A stretch of 47,700 bases of DNA from NCBI GenBank assembly GCA_024761205.1, contig JAMASS010000027.1, positions 25,497-73,196 on the forward strand, in the 5' to 3' direction. This stretch comes from Limisphaerales bacterium (GTDB taxonomy: Bacteria > Verrucomicrobiota > Verrucomicrobiia > Limisphaerales > AAA164-E04). Positions 30,001 through 37,450 of the stretch are shown one piece after another (position 1 is the first letter of the stretch; every line of letters begins with the position of its first letter). Under the pieces are notes generated by a model. It saw only the letters and a list, made by a program, of their open reading frames with translations. It searched no databases and had not been told where the DNA came from. The position numbers were made by a program, and so were the translations under genes.

Positions 30001-31803
30001 TTCTCGCGCCTCCTACCGGACACGAATCAAAAATATCTAGGCCTCTACAATGACGCGACACCCGAAGATTCTCGCGAAGCCGCCCTTCGCAATCATCTGA
30101 TGGTCCGCCGAAACTACGAAGCACTGGTTTCTGGCGACGGAGCCTGCGCCGGCTGTGGTGAGAAGAGCATCCTCCGCGCCGTCGGATCCGTTACCGAGGC
30201 CTACATGCGGCCACTCTATCACTCTAAAGCGGATCGCTTGCGCGCAACCGCCGATCGCTTGCAAACCGAGGGCCCGGAGAAATTGGCGAAGTTGCGGGAT
30301 CGCAGCAGCGAGGAATACGAGCTTTACCGCCAATCCATCGCTCACGTTGTGATGGGATTTGGTGGTGAGAACGATGAAGACACAAAGAAGCGCATCGCTG
30401 AACACGGAGAAATCACCGATCAAGAATTGCTCAATGCCCTCTGTGCCGTCATGCGGACGGATGCCTTCAACCACAAAGAGCTGCAAGCCGTGGACGGACG
30501 CATGGCCAACGGCATGTCGGTCATGTTCATGGGCGCCAGCACCGGATGCAATACGGTTTACGGCTCTACCCCGCCGTCCAATCCGCATCCGTATCCTTGG
30601 ATGAACTCGCTGTTCCAAGACGGTGCCACCATCAGCTGGCTGCTCAGTGAATCGGTGATCGTCAATCACGCTCGACGTTCCGTTGTGCCCGAGCGCCTCG
30701 CTAATAACTTGCTCGAACGGGAGGAGAACGTGATGACCGACGAAGAGTACTTCGCTCTCACTCGTTTGGACGACACCTTCATGACCGATCAGGAAATCAA
30801 AGAGCTGCCAAAAGTATGGGTGATCGGTGGTGACGGCGCTCTTGGCGACATCGGATTCCAAAACGTCTCCAAGGTCATTCTTCAGAATCGTCCTAACGTC
30901 AAAATGATGATGCTGGATACGCAAGTTTACTCCAACACCGGTGGCCAGAATTCAGATTCCTCCACGATGCTGGGCGGCTACGATATGAACCAATTTGGCC
31001 AAGCCTCCCAAGGCAAACTCATCGAAAAGAAGAACGTCGCTGAAGCCTTCACCTCGGGACACGGCTCGCCGTTTGTCGCCCAAGTCTCCATGGCAAACGC
31101 GGCTAAGCTTTACCGCGCCATGCTCGACGGAATGGAATACCGCGGCACCGCCTTCTTCCAAGCCTACACAACCTGCCAACCCGAACACGGCGTTCCCGAC
31201 AACATGTCGGCCGATCAAGCAAAGATGATTCGAGACGCGCGAGGCATGCCCGAGTTCGTTTACAACCCTCGCGCCGGAGAAACCTCTCAAGAAGCGTTTA
31301 GCTTGAAGGGCAATCCCTCTCTGGCCAAGGACTGGTGGGAAACCAAGTACAAGTCCTCCGGCGATAAATACAATTTTACCGTCGCCCACTGGGCATTAAC
31401 CGAAGCTCGATTTCGCAAGCACTTAAAGGCTATCGCCGAAGAGCAGGCTCAAGAGTTCATTCAGATGGACGATATGCTGGTCTGCATCAGTCAGGACGAC
31501 GTCATCAACCGGAAGGTCTTTGATCCCAATCATCGCTCCTATGTCCCCAACTTCGGGGTCTACATCAAAGCGGAAATTAACGGGAAGATGAAATTCTTTA
31601 CTGTTTCACGGCAGATGGTCTTATTCGCTGTCGAACGCCGCAAGTCTTGGCGGATGCTGCAAAGTAAAGCCGGCGTGATCAACAAGGATTACCTAGCCCA
31701 AAAAGCATTACTGAAAAAGGTCGACTCCAACGAAATCGCTTTGGAAGAACTTCAGGGCAAGACCCGCCAACTCTTTGAAGCCGAACTAGCTGCTGTCGGC
31801 TAA
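27064..31803 (+). CDS. nifJ: Pyruvate:ferredoxin (flavodoxin) oxidoreductase, long single-chain form
   Basis: A single-chain 2-oxoacid oxidoreductase that would convert pyruvate and CoA to acetyl-CoA, CO2 and reduced ferredoxin. In order: the pyrimidine-binding/alpha part (EGGVFYPITPSTEGGE), the gamma domain (RFHSIGGWGMITTGKNLG), two ferredoxin-type 4Fe-4S motifs (CTQCMECITACP and CKGCGECVQVCG), and the TPP domain with its proximal cluster Cys residues (GDGACAGCGEKS) and WVIGGDGALGDIGFQN...NTGG. At 1579 residues it is about 400 longer than common PFOR enzymes (about 1170-1200). Extra segments lie between the two ferredoxin motifs and inside the TPP domain. ATG at 27064 (MSESAAATKNDP) is preferred; ATG 26995 is possible. 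It is monocistronic and convergent with tmk. Confidence 0.93.
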   Translation: MSESAAATKNDPTSPQVSVPTQKPKYPGIRVTCNGNQLVTEHVEIRITEGGVFYPITPSTEGGEIYQQAFAQGQLNVFGDQKIAVECEGEHAAQGGATAYSIAGRRTVNFTSGQGIVYAMEQYYHAPGKCSTMVLEIGARALTKHALNVHCGHDDFYAALDTGWTMLMAKGAQQAADHAIILRKVNELSLNPGMNIQDGMLTTHSERTYYAPESEFLREFLGAPGDMIECPTPAQRELFGPSRRRVPEMMDLKNPILLGPVQNQEHHMNGLVARRNNFNEPILKLLEDAYEEFSQLTGRYYGLVSGYKDEDADTVFISLGCAAENVDGAVDYLREKRDAKVGSIHINVLRPFPESAVIEAIRDKKNIIILERTDEGMAGDNPLARDIRTAIGKAQEAAKFGGDISPLKPEETPRIFRGSYGVGSRDFRPEHTLGAYEFSQSETKRKDGRNAADGETFFVLGVDHPYAVISEDTPSLLPDKAIAVRFHSIGGWGMITTGKNLGSIIGEFGNLISKRDPTYDEHGVLEDKLFVSANPKYGSEKKGAPTNYYLVVAPKPIRVNCELNHVDVVLCCDPKAFTHTNPLEGINPGGCLVWESKDSPETAWQRIPSHHRKHIKDNNIKVYILHGFDVAKNATDRADLQLRMQGNSFLGAFFRVSSFLSDNDISEEIYRETVLRQYEKKFGRFGKAVVNSNMEVMRQGFKRVVEIKYGELEDTDTSSMRKPPVIPLGDHQIPATAGCETSGCGTCAPPQEQIERAPYAMLSKFDSEFRNGLGYHQPASALASVGIMSAGTGATSSKYVARRETPVYIAENCTQCMECITACPDTALPNTSQEIKTVLLTAAKNYVSDTAQQTKLISELPGIEERARAKMVAAVNAKEKIPFADIVREEVSALDSIDQPMKDQFTGIINKLPLAYSSVPAIFRSVEKKNPGEGGLFSIFVSDLCKGCGECVQVCGDHDALRMTEETEELNSDLTTAQIFSRLLPDTNQKYLGLYNDATPEDSREAALRNHLMVRRNYEALVSGDGACAGCGEKSILRAVGSVTEAYMRPLYHSKADRLRATADRLQTEGPEKLAKLRDRSSEEYELYRQSIAHVVMGFGGENDEDTKKRIAEHGEITDQELLNALCAVMRTDAFNHKELQAVDGRMANGMSVMFMGASTGCNTVYGSTPPSNPHPYPWMNSLFQDGATISWLLSESVIVNHARRSVVPERLANNLLEREENVMTDEEYFALTRLDDTFMTDQEIKELPKVWVIGGDGALGDIGFQNVSKVILQNRPNVKMMMLDTQVYSNTGGQNSDSSTMLGGYDMNQFGQASQGKLIEKKNVAEAFTSGHGSPFVAQVSMANAAKLYRAMLDGMEYRGTAFFQAYTTCQPEHGVPDNMSADQAKMIRDARGMPEFVYNPRAGETSQEAFSLKGNPSLAKDWWETKYKSSGDKYNFTVAHWALTEARFRKHLKAIAEEQAQEFIQMDDMLVCISQDDVINRKVFDPNHRSYVPNFGVYIKAEINGKMKFFTVSRQMVLFAVERRKSWRMLQSKAGVINKDYLAQKALLKKVDSNEIALEELQGKTRQLFEAELAAVG

Positions 31804-31806
31804 AAC

Positions 31807-31839
31807 TTTGAGTGCGGCAGACCTACTGCCACACTCAAA
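31807..31839. terminator. Bidirectional hairpin between nifJ and tmk
   Basis: Between the converging stops lies TTTGAGTG, C, GGCAG, loop ACCTA, CTGCC, A, CACTCAAA: a 13-bp stem with one mismatch. A-rich and T-rich flanks exist on both sides but no long T tract. It probably ends transcription from both directions. Confidence 0.6.
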
Positions 31840-31840
31840 A

Positions 31841-32488
31841 TCACAGACCAATGTCGCACCGTTCAAGCGTCTCCAAAATTCTCTGCGCGACCTCCTTGAT
31901 TGAGCCATGACCATCAATGACTTGGATTCGATTTGGCTCCTCTTTGGCAAGCTCCTTGAACCCTTGCTCGACACGAGAAAAAAAGGACTCCCCCGATTGC
32001 TCGAATATATCTTGCCTGAACGCCGAGTCCATCGACGTTAACCGGGCCCGTCGCTCATAACTCGTTGAAACCGAAACTTGAAGCAGCAGGGTCAGATCAG
32101 GAATCACTCCGTCTATCGAGTAATCAATAATCTCTCTTAACCACTCCAGATCCAAACCCCGGCCATAGCCCTGGTAGGCTAAGGTAGAATCAAAGAACCG
32201 CTCACAAAGAACCACCTTGCCCGACTCGAGTGCAGGGCGAATCACCGAGCGTACAAGCTCGCTCCGGCAGGCACTGAAGAGAAACACTTCCGCCTGCGGG
32301 GTCATCAACCCTGACAAATCGGGAGACATCAGAACGTTCCGAACCCGTTCACCTAAGAGAGTCCCACCCGGTTCACGTACGGTGATGACCTGGTGCCCTC
32401 GCCTTTGTAGAGTCTCCGCTAGAATCCGTATCTGAGTTCTCTTGCCAGCTTTGTCCGTTCCTTCAAACGTGACGAAACGCCCGCTCAT
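31841..32488 (-). CDS. tmk: Thymidylate kinase homologue with altered active-site motifs
   Basis: 215 residues, normal length for dTMP kinase, which phosphorylates dTMP to dTDP. The fold signature is clear: FVTFEGTDKAGKRTQIRIL, VITVREPGGTLLGERVR, FLFSACRSELV, and ERFFDSTLAYQGYGRGLD. Three key motifs deviate. The P-loop reads GTDKAGKRT with Arg where GK[ST] is expected. The DR[YFH] motif is ERF. The LID region reads RLTSMDSAF where the family usually has an Arg-containing DRxE. The frame is open and the codon AGA is one base from Ser. It may be a divergent enzyme or an inactive paralogue; a canonical tmk elsewhere in the genome would decide. Confidence 0.85.
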   Translation of the reverse strand: MSGRFVTFEGTDKAGKRTQIRILAETLQRRGHQVITVREPGGTLLGERVRNVLMSPDLSGLMTPQAEVFLFSACRSELVRSVIRPALESGKVVLCERFFDSTLAYQGYGRGLDLEWLREIIDYSIDGVIPDLTLLLQVSVSTSYERRARLTSMDSAFRQDIFEQSGESFFSRVEQGFKELAKEEPNRIQVIDGHGSIKEVAQRILETLERCDIGL

Positions 32489-32555
32489 GAAGAGATCCGA
32501 TCGAAACCCATCTGCAAGTAAAAATGCCTCACCAGCCTCTGAGACATCCTAGCGA

Positions 32556-33509
32556 CTACGGATTGAGATTTGCCGACACCGCTTTCTCAGAGGCATTGAC
32601 CGCAGGAGGATCGTCCGGAAAACGCTCGACCATATAGGAAGCCAGATCCTTAATCTGTTCGTTCGTCAACGGCCCCCCTTGCCCCTTGTGAAATGCCGGC
32701 ATGAGCGTTCCGGCCTTTCCATGGGTAATCCACAAAGTCCAGTAGGCCTCATTGCGTTTGATCTCTGCTTTGGCGACTGAGAGATCGGGAACCATCGTGG
32801 CCCGATGAGGTGTCTCGTGGCAAATGCCGCACGCGGCCACAAAAAGATCCTCCCCTCTCTTTCCCAGCGTCGCGTCATAGTGGCAAGACTTACAATTGCC
32901 CTTAAAAACAGCCTGCCGATCCTTGGCGGCGATCTGCATATTTTTCAACCTCTCACTCATGGTCATCTTGGCGACGGCCTTCTTGGGGTCATACAGATGA
33001 ACTTTAAACGTCAGATGCTTTCGGCCCGCCGAACTGTAGACGGACACAGATTTCGTCAGCGTACCCCGTTTTCCTTTTAGGTTAATCGACAGATTGATTT
33101 GATCACCGTCCTTCGGATTCAATGTCCAGGGTAAATCCGGGCTTTTGGCAAGAGTGCAGCCACACGACGGACGAATCTGCGTAATGGTGACAGGTCTCTC
33201 AGAATCATTGGAAACGTGAAAGAACAATTCGCCCTTTTCGAGACCCGGCTCGGGATAAATCTCCTTAAAGGTAGCATCCCAAGTAAGCGTCTTGTCCTCA
33301 GAGTATTGCGTGTAACGGGTCTTGGTTGTCCGCTGGGCCGTCGGTTTCTTCTTAGATTCGGGCGGACGCAAAGGAGTCTGTACTTGATAAGGAACTTGTA
33401 AAGCGGGCTTCGCCAGCGTCTTCTTTGGCTCCATCAGCTTTTGGCCATGTGCGGCCCTACCAGCAGCTAAAAGCAGCATCCCAACAACCAATCCAGAAAG
33501 ACGTTTCAT
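32556..33509 (-). CDS. Exported DUF1573 and c-type cytochrome fusion protein
   Basis: 317 residues. A signal peptide is evident (MKRLSGLVVGMLLLAAGRAA, cleavage near AHG-Q). A basic, Pro-rich linker precedes a DUF1573 Ig-like domain with the typical PSCGCTLAKS and a region on GTLTKSVSVYSSAGRKH. The C-terminal third is a cytochrome c domain with two closely spaced haem motifs, CKSCH and CGICH, 21 residues apart, and a probable Met ligand in TLMPAFHKGQGG. It should be periplasmic and redox active; the partner is unknown. The ATG at 33509 starts directly at the signal peptide and is preferred over an upstream in-frame start at 33545. It precedes nothing obviously related; cysS is upstream on the same strand. 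Confidence 0.88.
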   Translation of the reverse strand: MKRLSGLVVGMLLLAAGRAAHGQKLMEPKKTLAKPALQVPYQVQTPLRPPESKKKPTAQRTTKTRYTQYSEDKTLTWDATFKEIYPEPGLEKGELFFHVSNDSERPVTITQIRPSCGCTLAKSPDLPWTLNPKDGDQINLSINLKGKRGTLTKSVSVYSSAGRKHLTFKVHLYDPKKAVAKMTMSERLKNMQIAAKDRQAVFKGNCKSCHYDATLGKRGEDLFVAACGICHETPHRATMVPDLSVAKAEIKRNEAYWTLWITHGKAGTLMPAFHKGQGGPLTNEQIKDLASYMVERFPDDPPAVNASEKAVSANLNP

Positions 33510-33573
33510 AACTGATCTTCGTTTCAATCCGACCATACAAATCAATCTACGCTGACGGAAACTCGGTCAAACT

Positions 33574-34989
33574 TCAAGCTCGCTTTACCCGCGGCCCCTT
33601 CGGGGTATCTTCAATAGTCCATCCCGCAGCCAACAATTCGTCGCGAATAGCATCGGCTCGTTGAAAATCCCGCACCTTGCGCGCTACCTGTCGTTCTTCC
33701 ATCAGCGCCGTCACCTCAGCAAGCACCTCAGACGTTGCTCCAGAGCCAACGCCCAAGACAGCATCTACACGTTTCCAGGCAGCCAAGTTAGCCGCCGCCG
33801 CTTCCGAAGTCATTCCGCCCTCGCTGAGATGGCGATTCATCTCTCGGACCCAATCAAAAACAACCGACCATCCCAACGACACATTCAGGTCATCGTCCAA
33901 TGCCTCCCGAAAGGCGTCCAAAAAGGTCGCGCTCGGTTCTGCCGTTACCTCCCGAGCCAGCTCGCTCAATTTGCCGACGCACTCGTCAATCCGGTTCAGC
34001 GCCGACTTCCCGCCACGGAGACCGTCTAAAGTGAAATTGAACGTCTCGCGATAATGAGCGGAAGTCAGAACAAACCGGACTTCCCGCCCGGTGAACCCTC
34101 TGTCCATCAAATCACGCAAGGTGAAGAAATTCCCCAGTGACTTCGACATCTTCTTCCCCTCCACCAACAAATGGGCTCCATGCACCCAGTAGCGTACAAA
34201 CTTCCCTCCAGCTTTCTGCAGTCCAGCACCCTCACTCTGTGCAATCTCATCCTCGTGATGAGGGAACACCAAATCCTCCCCACCCAAATGAAGATCAAAA
34301 CTCGGCCCCAACAACTTCATACTCATGGCGCTACACTCAATATGCCAACCCGGCCGGCCCTCTCCCCACGGACTCGGCCAAAATACCTCGCCATCCTCAG
34401 GAACGCGGGCTTTCCAAAGGGCAAAATCCGCGATAGCATCCTTCTCATATTTATCGTTACTCACCCTTTCGCCAGGACGCATCTGCTCAAAATCCAGCTT
34501 GGTTAGCTGTCCGTAGACACAGCCTAGGCTCTGGTATTTCTTGATACTGAAATAAACCGATCCATCGACGGTAATATACGCAATTCCTTTTTCCACGAGC
34601 TTCAAAATCAGCTCAATGATCGCGGAAACATACTCCGTTGCATGTGGCACCTTATCCGGTCGAACACAACCCAAGGCATCCATATCCTCGAAAAAGGCCC
34701 CCTCAAACTCCGTAGTGTAGTCTTTTAGCGTCGCTCTTGCTTCTCGGACCCGAGCGATGATTTTATCTTCGACGTCTGTGACATTCATCACGTAAGTGAC
34801 CTCATACCCGAGGAACCGGAGGTAACGACATAAAAGATCCGTTAATACGAAAGTTCGGAAATTTCCAATGTGAGCAAAATCATGAACCGTTGGTCCGCAA
34901 CAATAAAGACTAACGGATTTGCCCTCTGCATCCAATGGCTCAAAAACCTCAGTTTGGCGCGACAGCGTATTGAATAGACGTAAACCCAT
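33574..34989 (-). CDS. cysS: Cysteinyl-tRNA synthetase
   Basis: CysRS (471 aa) charges tRNA-Cys. The class I motifs are seen as AHIGN (HIGH box, about residue 40) and KKMSKSLGN. The zinc site is formed by Cys in LYCCGPTVHDFAHIGNFRTF, by WHIECSAMS and by HLGGEDLVFPHHEDE. The C-terminal part contains a DALR-type helical region. The doubled Cys in YCCGP replaces the more common YVCGP. It lies 64 bases upstream of the cytochrome gene but has no functional link with it. Confidence 0.97.
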   Translation of the reverse strand: MGLRLFNTLSRQTEVFEPLDAEGKSVSLYCCGPTVHDFAHIGNFRTFVLTDLLCRYLRFLGYEVTYVMNVTDVEDKIIARVREARATLKDYTTEFEGAFFEDMDALGCVRPDKVPHATEYVSAIIELILKLVEKGIAYITVDGSVYFSIKKYQSLGCVYGQLTKLDFEQMRPGERVSNDKYEKDAIADFALWKARVPEDGEVFWPSPWGEGRPGWHIECSAMSMKLLGPSFDLHLGGEDLVFPHHEDEIAQSEGAGLQKAGGKFVRYWVHGAHLLVEGKKMSKSLGNFFTLRDLMDRGFTGREVRFVLTSAHYRETFNFTLDGLRGGKSALNRIDECVGKLSELAREVTAEPSATFLDAFREALDDDLNVSLGWSVVFDWVREMNRHLSEGGMTSEAAAANLAAWKRVDAVLGVGSGATSEVLAEVTALMEERQVARKVRDFQRADAIRDELLAAGWTIEDTPKGPRVKRA

Positions 34990-35141
34990 ACGAACGCCGA
35001 AAATTTAGGGAATTATATATCTAAGTGCCGAAAGACTTATTGCATTTAGTGCGCCATGTGGCCACGTTTTATGTTTGGAAATCGCATACTTAGCTTGATG
35101 ATCTTCTCAAATCCTAGGTAAACACTGCGAAATTCATTTGC

Positions 35142-35962
35142 TTATTCTTGTGTTCCGTAACCCTCTGTCAAATTGCAATGTCCACAAAGAAGCTGAAAAT
35201 TGTCTACCCAATCCAGACCGTCCTTTGTTCGTGAGAAAATGTGACCATATCAAAAATTGTTTATCCCAAATTCCAAATGGCAGATATTGCAGCGCCCCTC
35301 TTGATCGTTAAAAACTTTGCTTTTTATATCTCTACGCTGTTTCGGCGTTGATGCCATCTCTCTTTCTATGTCGGAAGGATGGGAACGTCCGCGGCACTTG
35401 AAACATCTTGGAATTGAAACAAATTTTTGTTCTCGCTTAAACATTACGACAATCTCTGATGCATTGTATGACAGGTCTACGCCACACCATTGACAACCTA
35501 GCAATTCCGATGCAACTAAAGTTGTTGCACATCCACAAAACGGATCAAACACCATATCACTTTCGTTGGAACTGGTTTTGATGATACGGTCAAGCAATGC
35601 AAGTGGCTTTTGTGTTGGGTAGCCAAGTCGTTCTTTCGATATTGAACTCATAGCATCTATATCTATTCAAACATCGGGGGCAAGTATTGTTTTATCGCCA
35701 AGTGATATTCTTGAACCCTTCGCGTTCTTTGCGTATTCTGGTGATTTTTCAGAGCGACGAACCTGCACGTCTTTAAATTAAATGTGTAGTTTTTGCTTTT
35801 CGCATAAAACAGAATACATTCATGTTTTTTGAGAACCAACTCTTGTTGGCACCTCCAGTTTTGTAGTGCCAAATATTTGGCAAGTTTCTCGGTCTGCTTT
35901 TTGTCGAGTATTAGTTTGGATCGAGGTTTGGTTTCTGGCCGTGGCTTGGCTCCGTCTTCCAT
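35142..35962 (-). pseudogene. Decayed DNA methyltransferase fused to an HNH domain
   Basis: Pieces of an N4/N6-type DNA methyltransferase occur in order. They are NIWHYKTGGANKSWFSK in one frame, then KKHECILFYAKSKNYTFN after a frameshift at an A run, and then PDV-stop-IDIDAMSSISKERL with TGA (35667-35669) at the DVW tryptophan. These are followed by GYPTQKPLALLDRI and DPFCGCATTLVASELLG. The C-terminal HNH part has CNICHLEFGINNF, an in-frame TGA, then DGLDWVDNFQLLCGHCN and a TAA at 35142. The normal DH of the HNH motif is GH here. The N-terminal part with the DPPY motif is missing. Intact relatives belong to restriction-modification or phage-associated methylation; this copy is dead. The 5' limit (35962) is approximate. 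Confidence 0.82.
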
Positions 35963-36013
35963 AACAAGCGTACCTAGTTCTTCCGGCGAGGCATCCCGCC
36001 TGATTTCCCCTAA

Positions 36014-37432
36014 TCAGCTCAAAATTCCGCGCACCACATGTGCATCCTCCACCCCGGTCAATCGCGTATCCAAACCTTGAAAGGGCACCGAGAACCGCTG
36101 ATGATCAATCCCTAACAAATGCAGCATGGTCGCATGTAGGTCTCGCACGTGTACGGTCTTATCGACCGAGTGATACCCTAATTCATCCGTAGCCCCATAG
36201 GTCACCCCGCCTTTCACTCCACCGCCAGCCAGCCACATTGAGAATCCCTTGATATGATGGTCGCGCCCCGGTCCGCCCTTGCCCTGATACATCGGTGTCC
36301 GACCAAATTCACCACCCCAGACGATTAACGTGTCCGCCAACATGCCTCGCTGTTTCAGATCGGTGAGCAACGCCCAAGTCGGCTTATCCGTAAGGCCACA
36401 ACAAGTGTTCATGTACTTAACCAAATCGCCATGGTGATCCCATCCCCGATGATAGAGATGAATGAACCGAACGCCCCGTTCGGCTAACCGCCGGGCCAGC
36501 AAACAGTTCGACGCATACGAACCATCTCCGGGGTTGGCGCCATACATTCCAAGAATGTGCTGTGGTTCATCGGAAACATCCATCAATTCAGGAACGGACA
36601 TCTGCATGCGAAACGCCATTTCGTACGCCGCAATTCGCGTCTCAACTTCAGGATCGCCTAGCACCTGATTTCGATGCCGATTCAAACGATTGATCGTCCG
36701 CACCAGTTTCGCCTGTTCGACATCGGTCACATTGGTAGGATCCTTCACATAATAGACAGGATCCCCGCTGGACTGAAACTCGACTCCTTGATAGCGACTC
36801 GGCAAGAAGCCTGAAGACCATTGTCGGGAAGCGATCGGTTGCGGATTGCGCCCGCCAACGCTCGTCATGACGACGAAACCCGGTAAATCGGAACTCTCCG
36901 TTCCCAAGCCATAATTGATCCACGCCCCCATAGAAGGGCGCCCACTCACTGCGGTTCCGGTATTCATGAATGTGTGCGCCGGGTCGTGATTGATTTGCTC
37001 AGTCACCATGGACCGGACAATTGCAATTTCATCGGCCATCTTCGCGTGCCACGGAAGAAAATCGCTGATCTCCTGTCCGCTCTGACCGTATTGCTTGAAT
37101 TCCGTCATCGGCCCTTGGCATTTCAGCGGCTGCCCCTGCAGTTGGGCAATGGGTTGTCCGCTAGTGTAAGACTCTGGCATCAATTCCCCATGTAAGGTCG
37201 CAAGTTTCGGCTTATAATCAAACGTCTCGAGATGAGAAGGTCCTCCCGCCATGCACAAGAAAATGACTCGCTTGGCCTTGGGCGCAATATGTGGGATTCC
37301 TGACTTTCCAGAACCCGCCAGGCCGTTGCCTCGCAGCAACGTGCCGAGGGCAACCCCACCGAGACTCAAGCCTGATTGATGCAGAAACGTTCGTCGACTG
37401 ACAGCGCGTTGAAATTCACTCTGGCGATCCAT
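36014..37432 (-). CDS. DUF1501 family Tat-exported protein
   Basis: 472 residues. The N-terminus carries a twin-arginine signal (SRRTFLHQSGLSLGGVALG) followed by the conserved start of the DUF1501 fold, AKRVIFLCMAGGPSHLETFD. Further family segments are INHDPAHTFMNTGTAVSGRP, HLYHRGWDHHGD and IVWGGEFGRTPM, then GRDHHIKGFSMWLAGGGVKG, which resemble alkaline phosphatase/sulfatase-type metal-binding surfaces. It is the usual partner of PSCyt/DUF1549 proteins, and lies 18 bases downstream of one here. Function is unproven; a periplasmic role in polymer breakdown is often proposed. ATG 37432 is used in preference to a TTG nine bases earlier. Confidence 0.93.
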   Translation of the reverse strand: MDRQSEFQRAVSRRTFLHQSGLSLGGVALGTLLRGNGLAGSGKSGIPHIAPKAKRVIFLCMAGGPSHLETFDYKPKLATLHGELMPESYTSGQPIAQLQGQPLKCQGPMTEFKQYGQSGQEISDFLPWHAKMADEIAIVRSMVTEQINHDPAHTFMNTGTAVSGRPSMGAWINYGLGTESSDLPGFVVMTSVGGRNPQPIASRQWSSGFLPSRYQGVEFQSSGDPVYYVKDPTNVTDVEQAKLVRTINRLNRHRNQVLGDPEVETRIAAYEMAFRMQMSVPELMDVSDEPQHILGMYGANPGDGSYASNCLLARRLAERGVRFIHLYHRGWDHHGDLVKYMNTCCGLTDKPTWALLTDLKQRGMLADTLIVWGGEFGRTPMYQGKGGPGRDHHIKGFSMWLAGGGVKGGVTYGATDELGYHSVDKTVHVRDLHATMLHLLGIDHQRFSVPFQGLDTRLTGVEDAHVVRGILS

Positions 37433-37450
37433 AATCAACAAATTCTCAGG

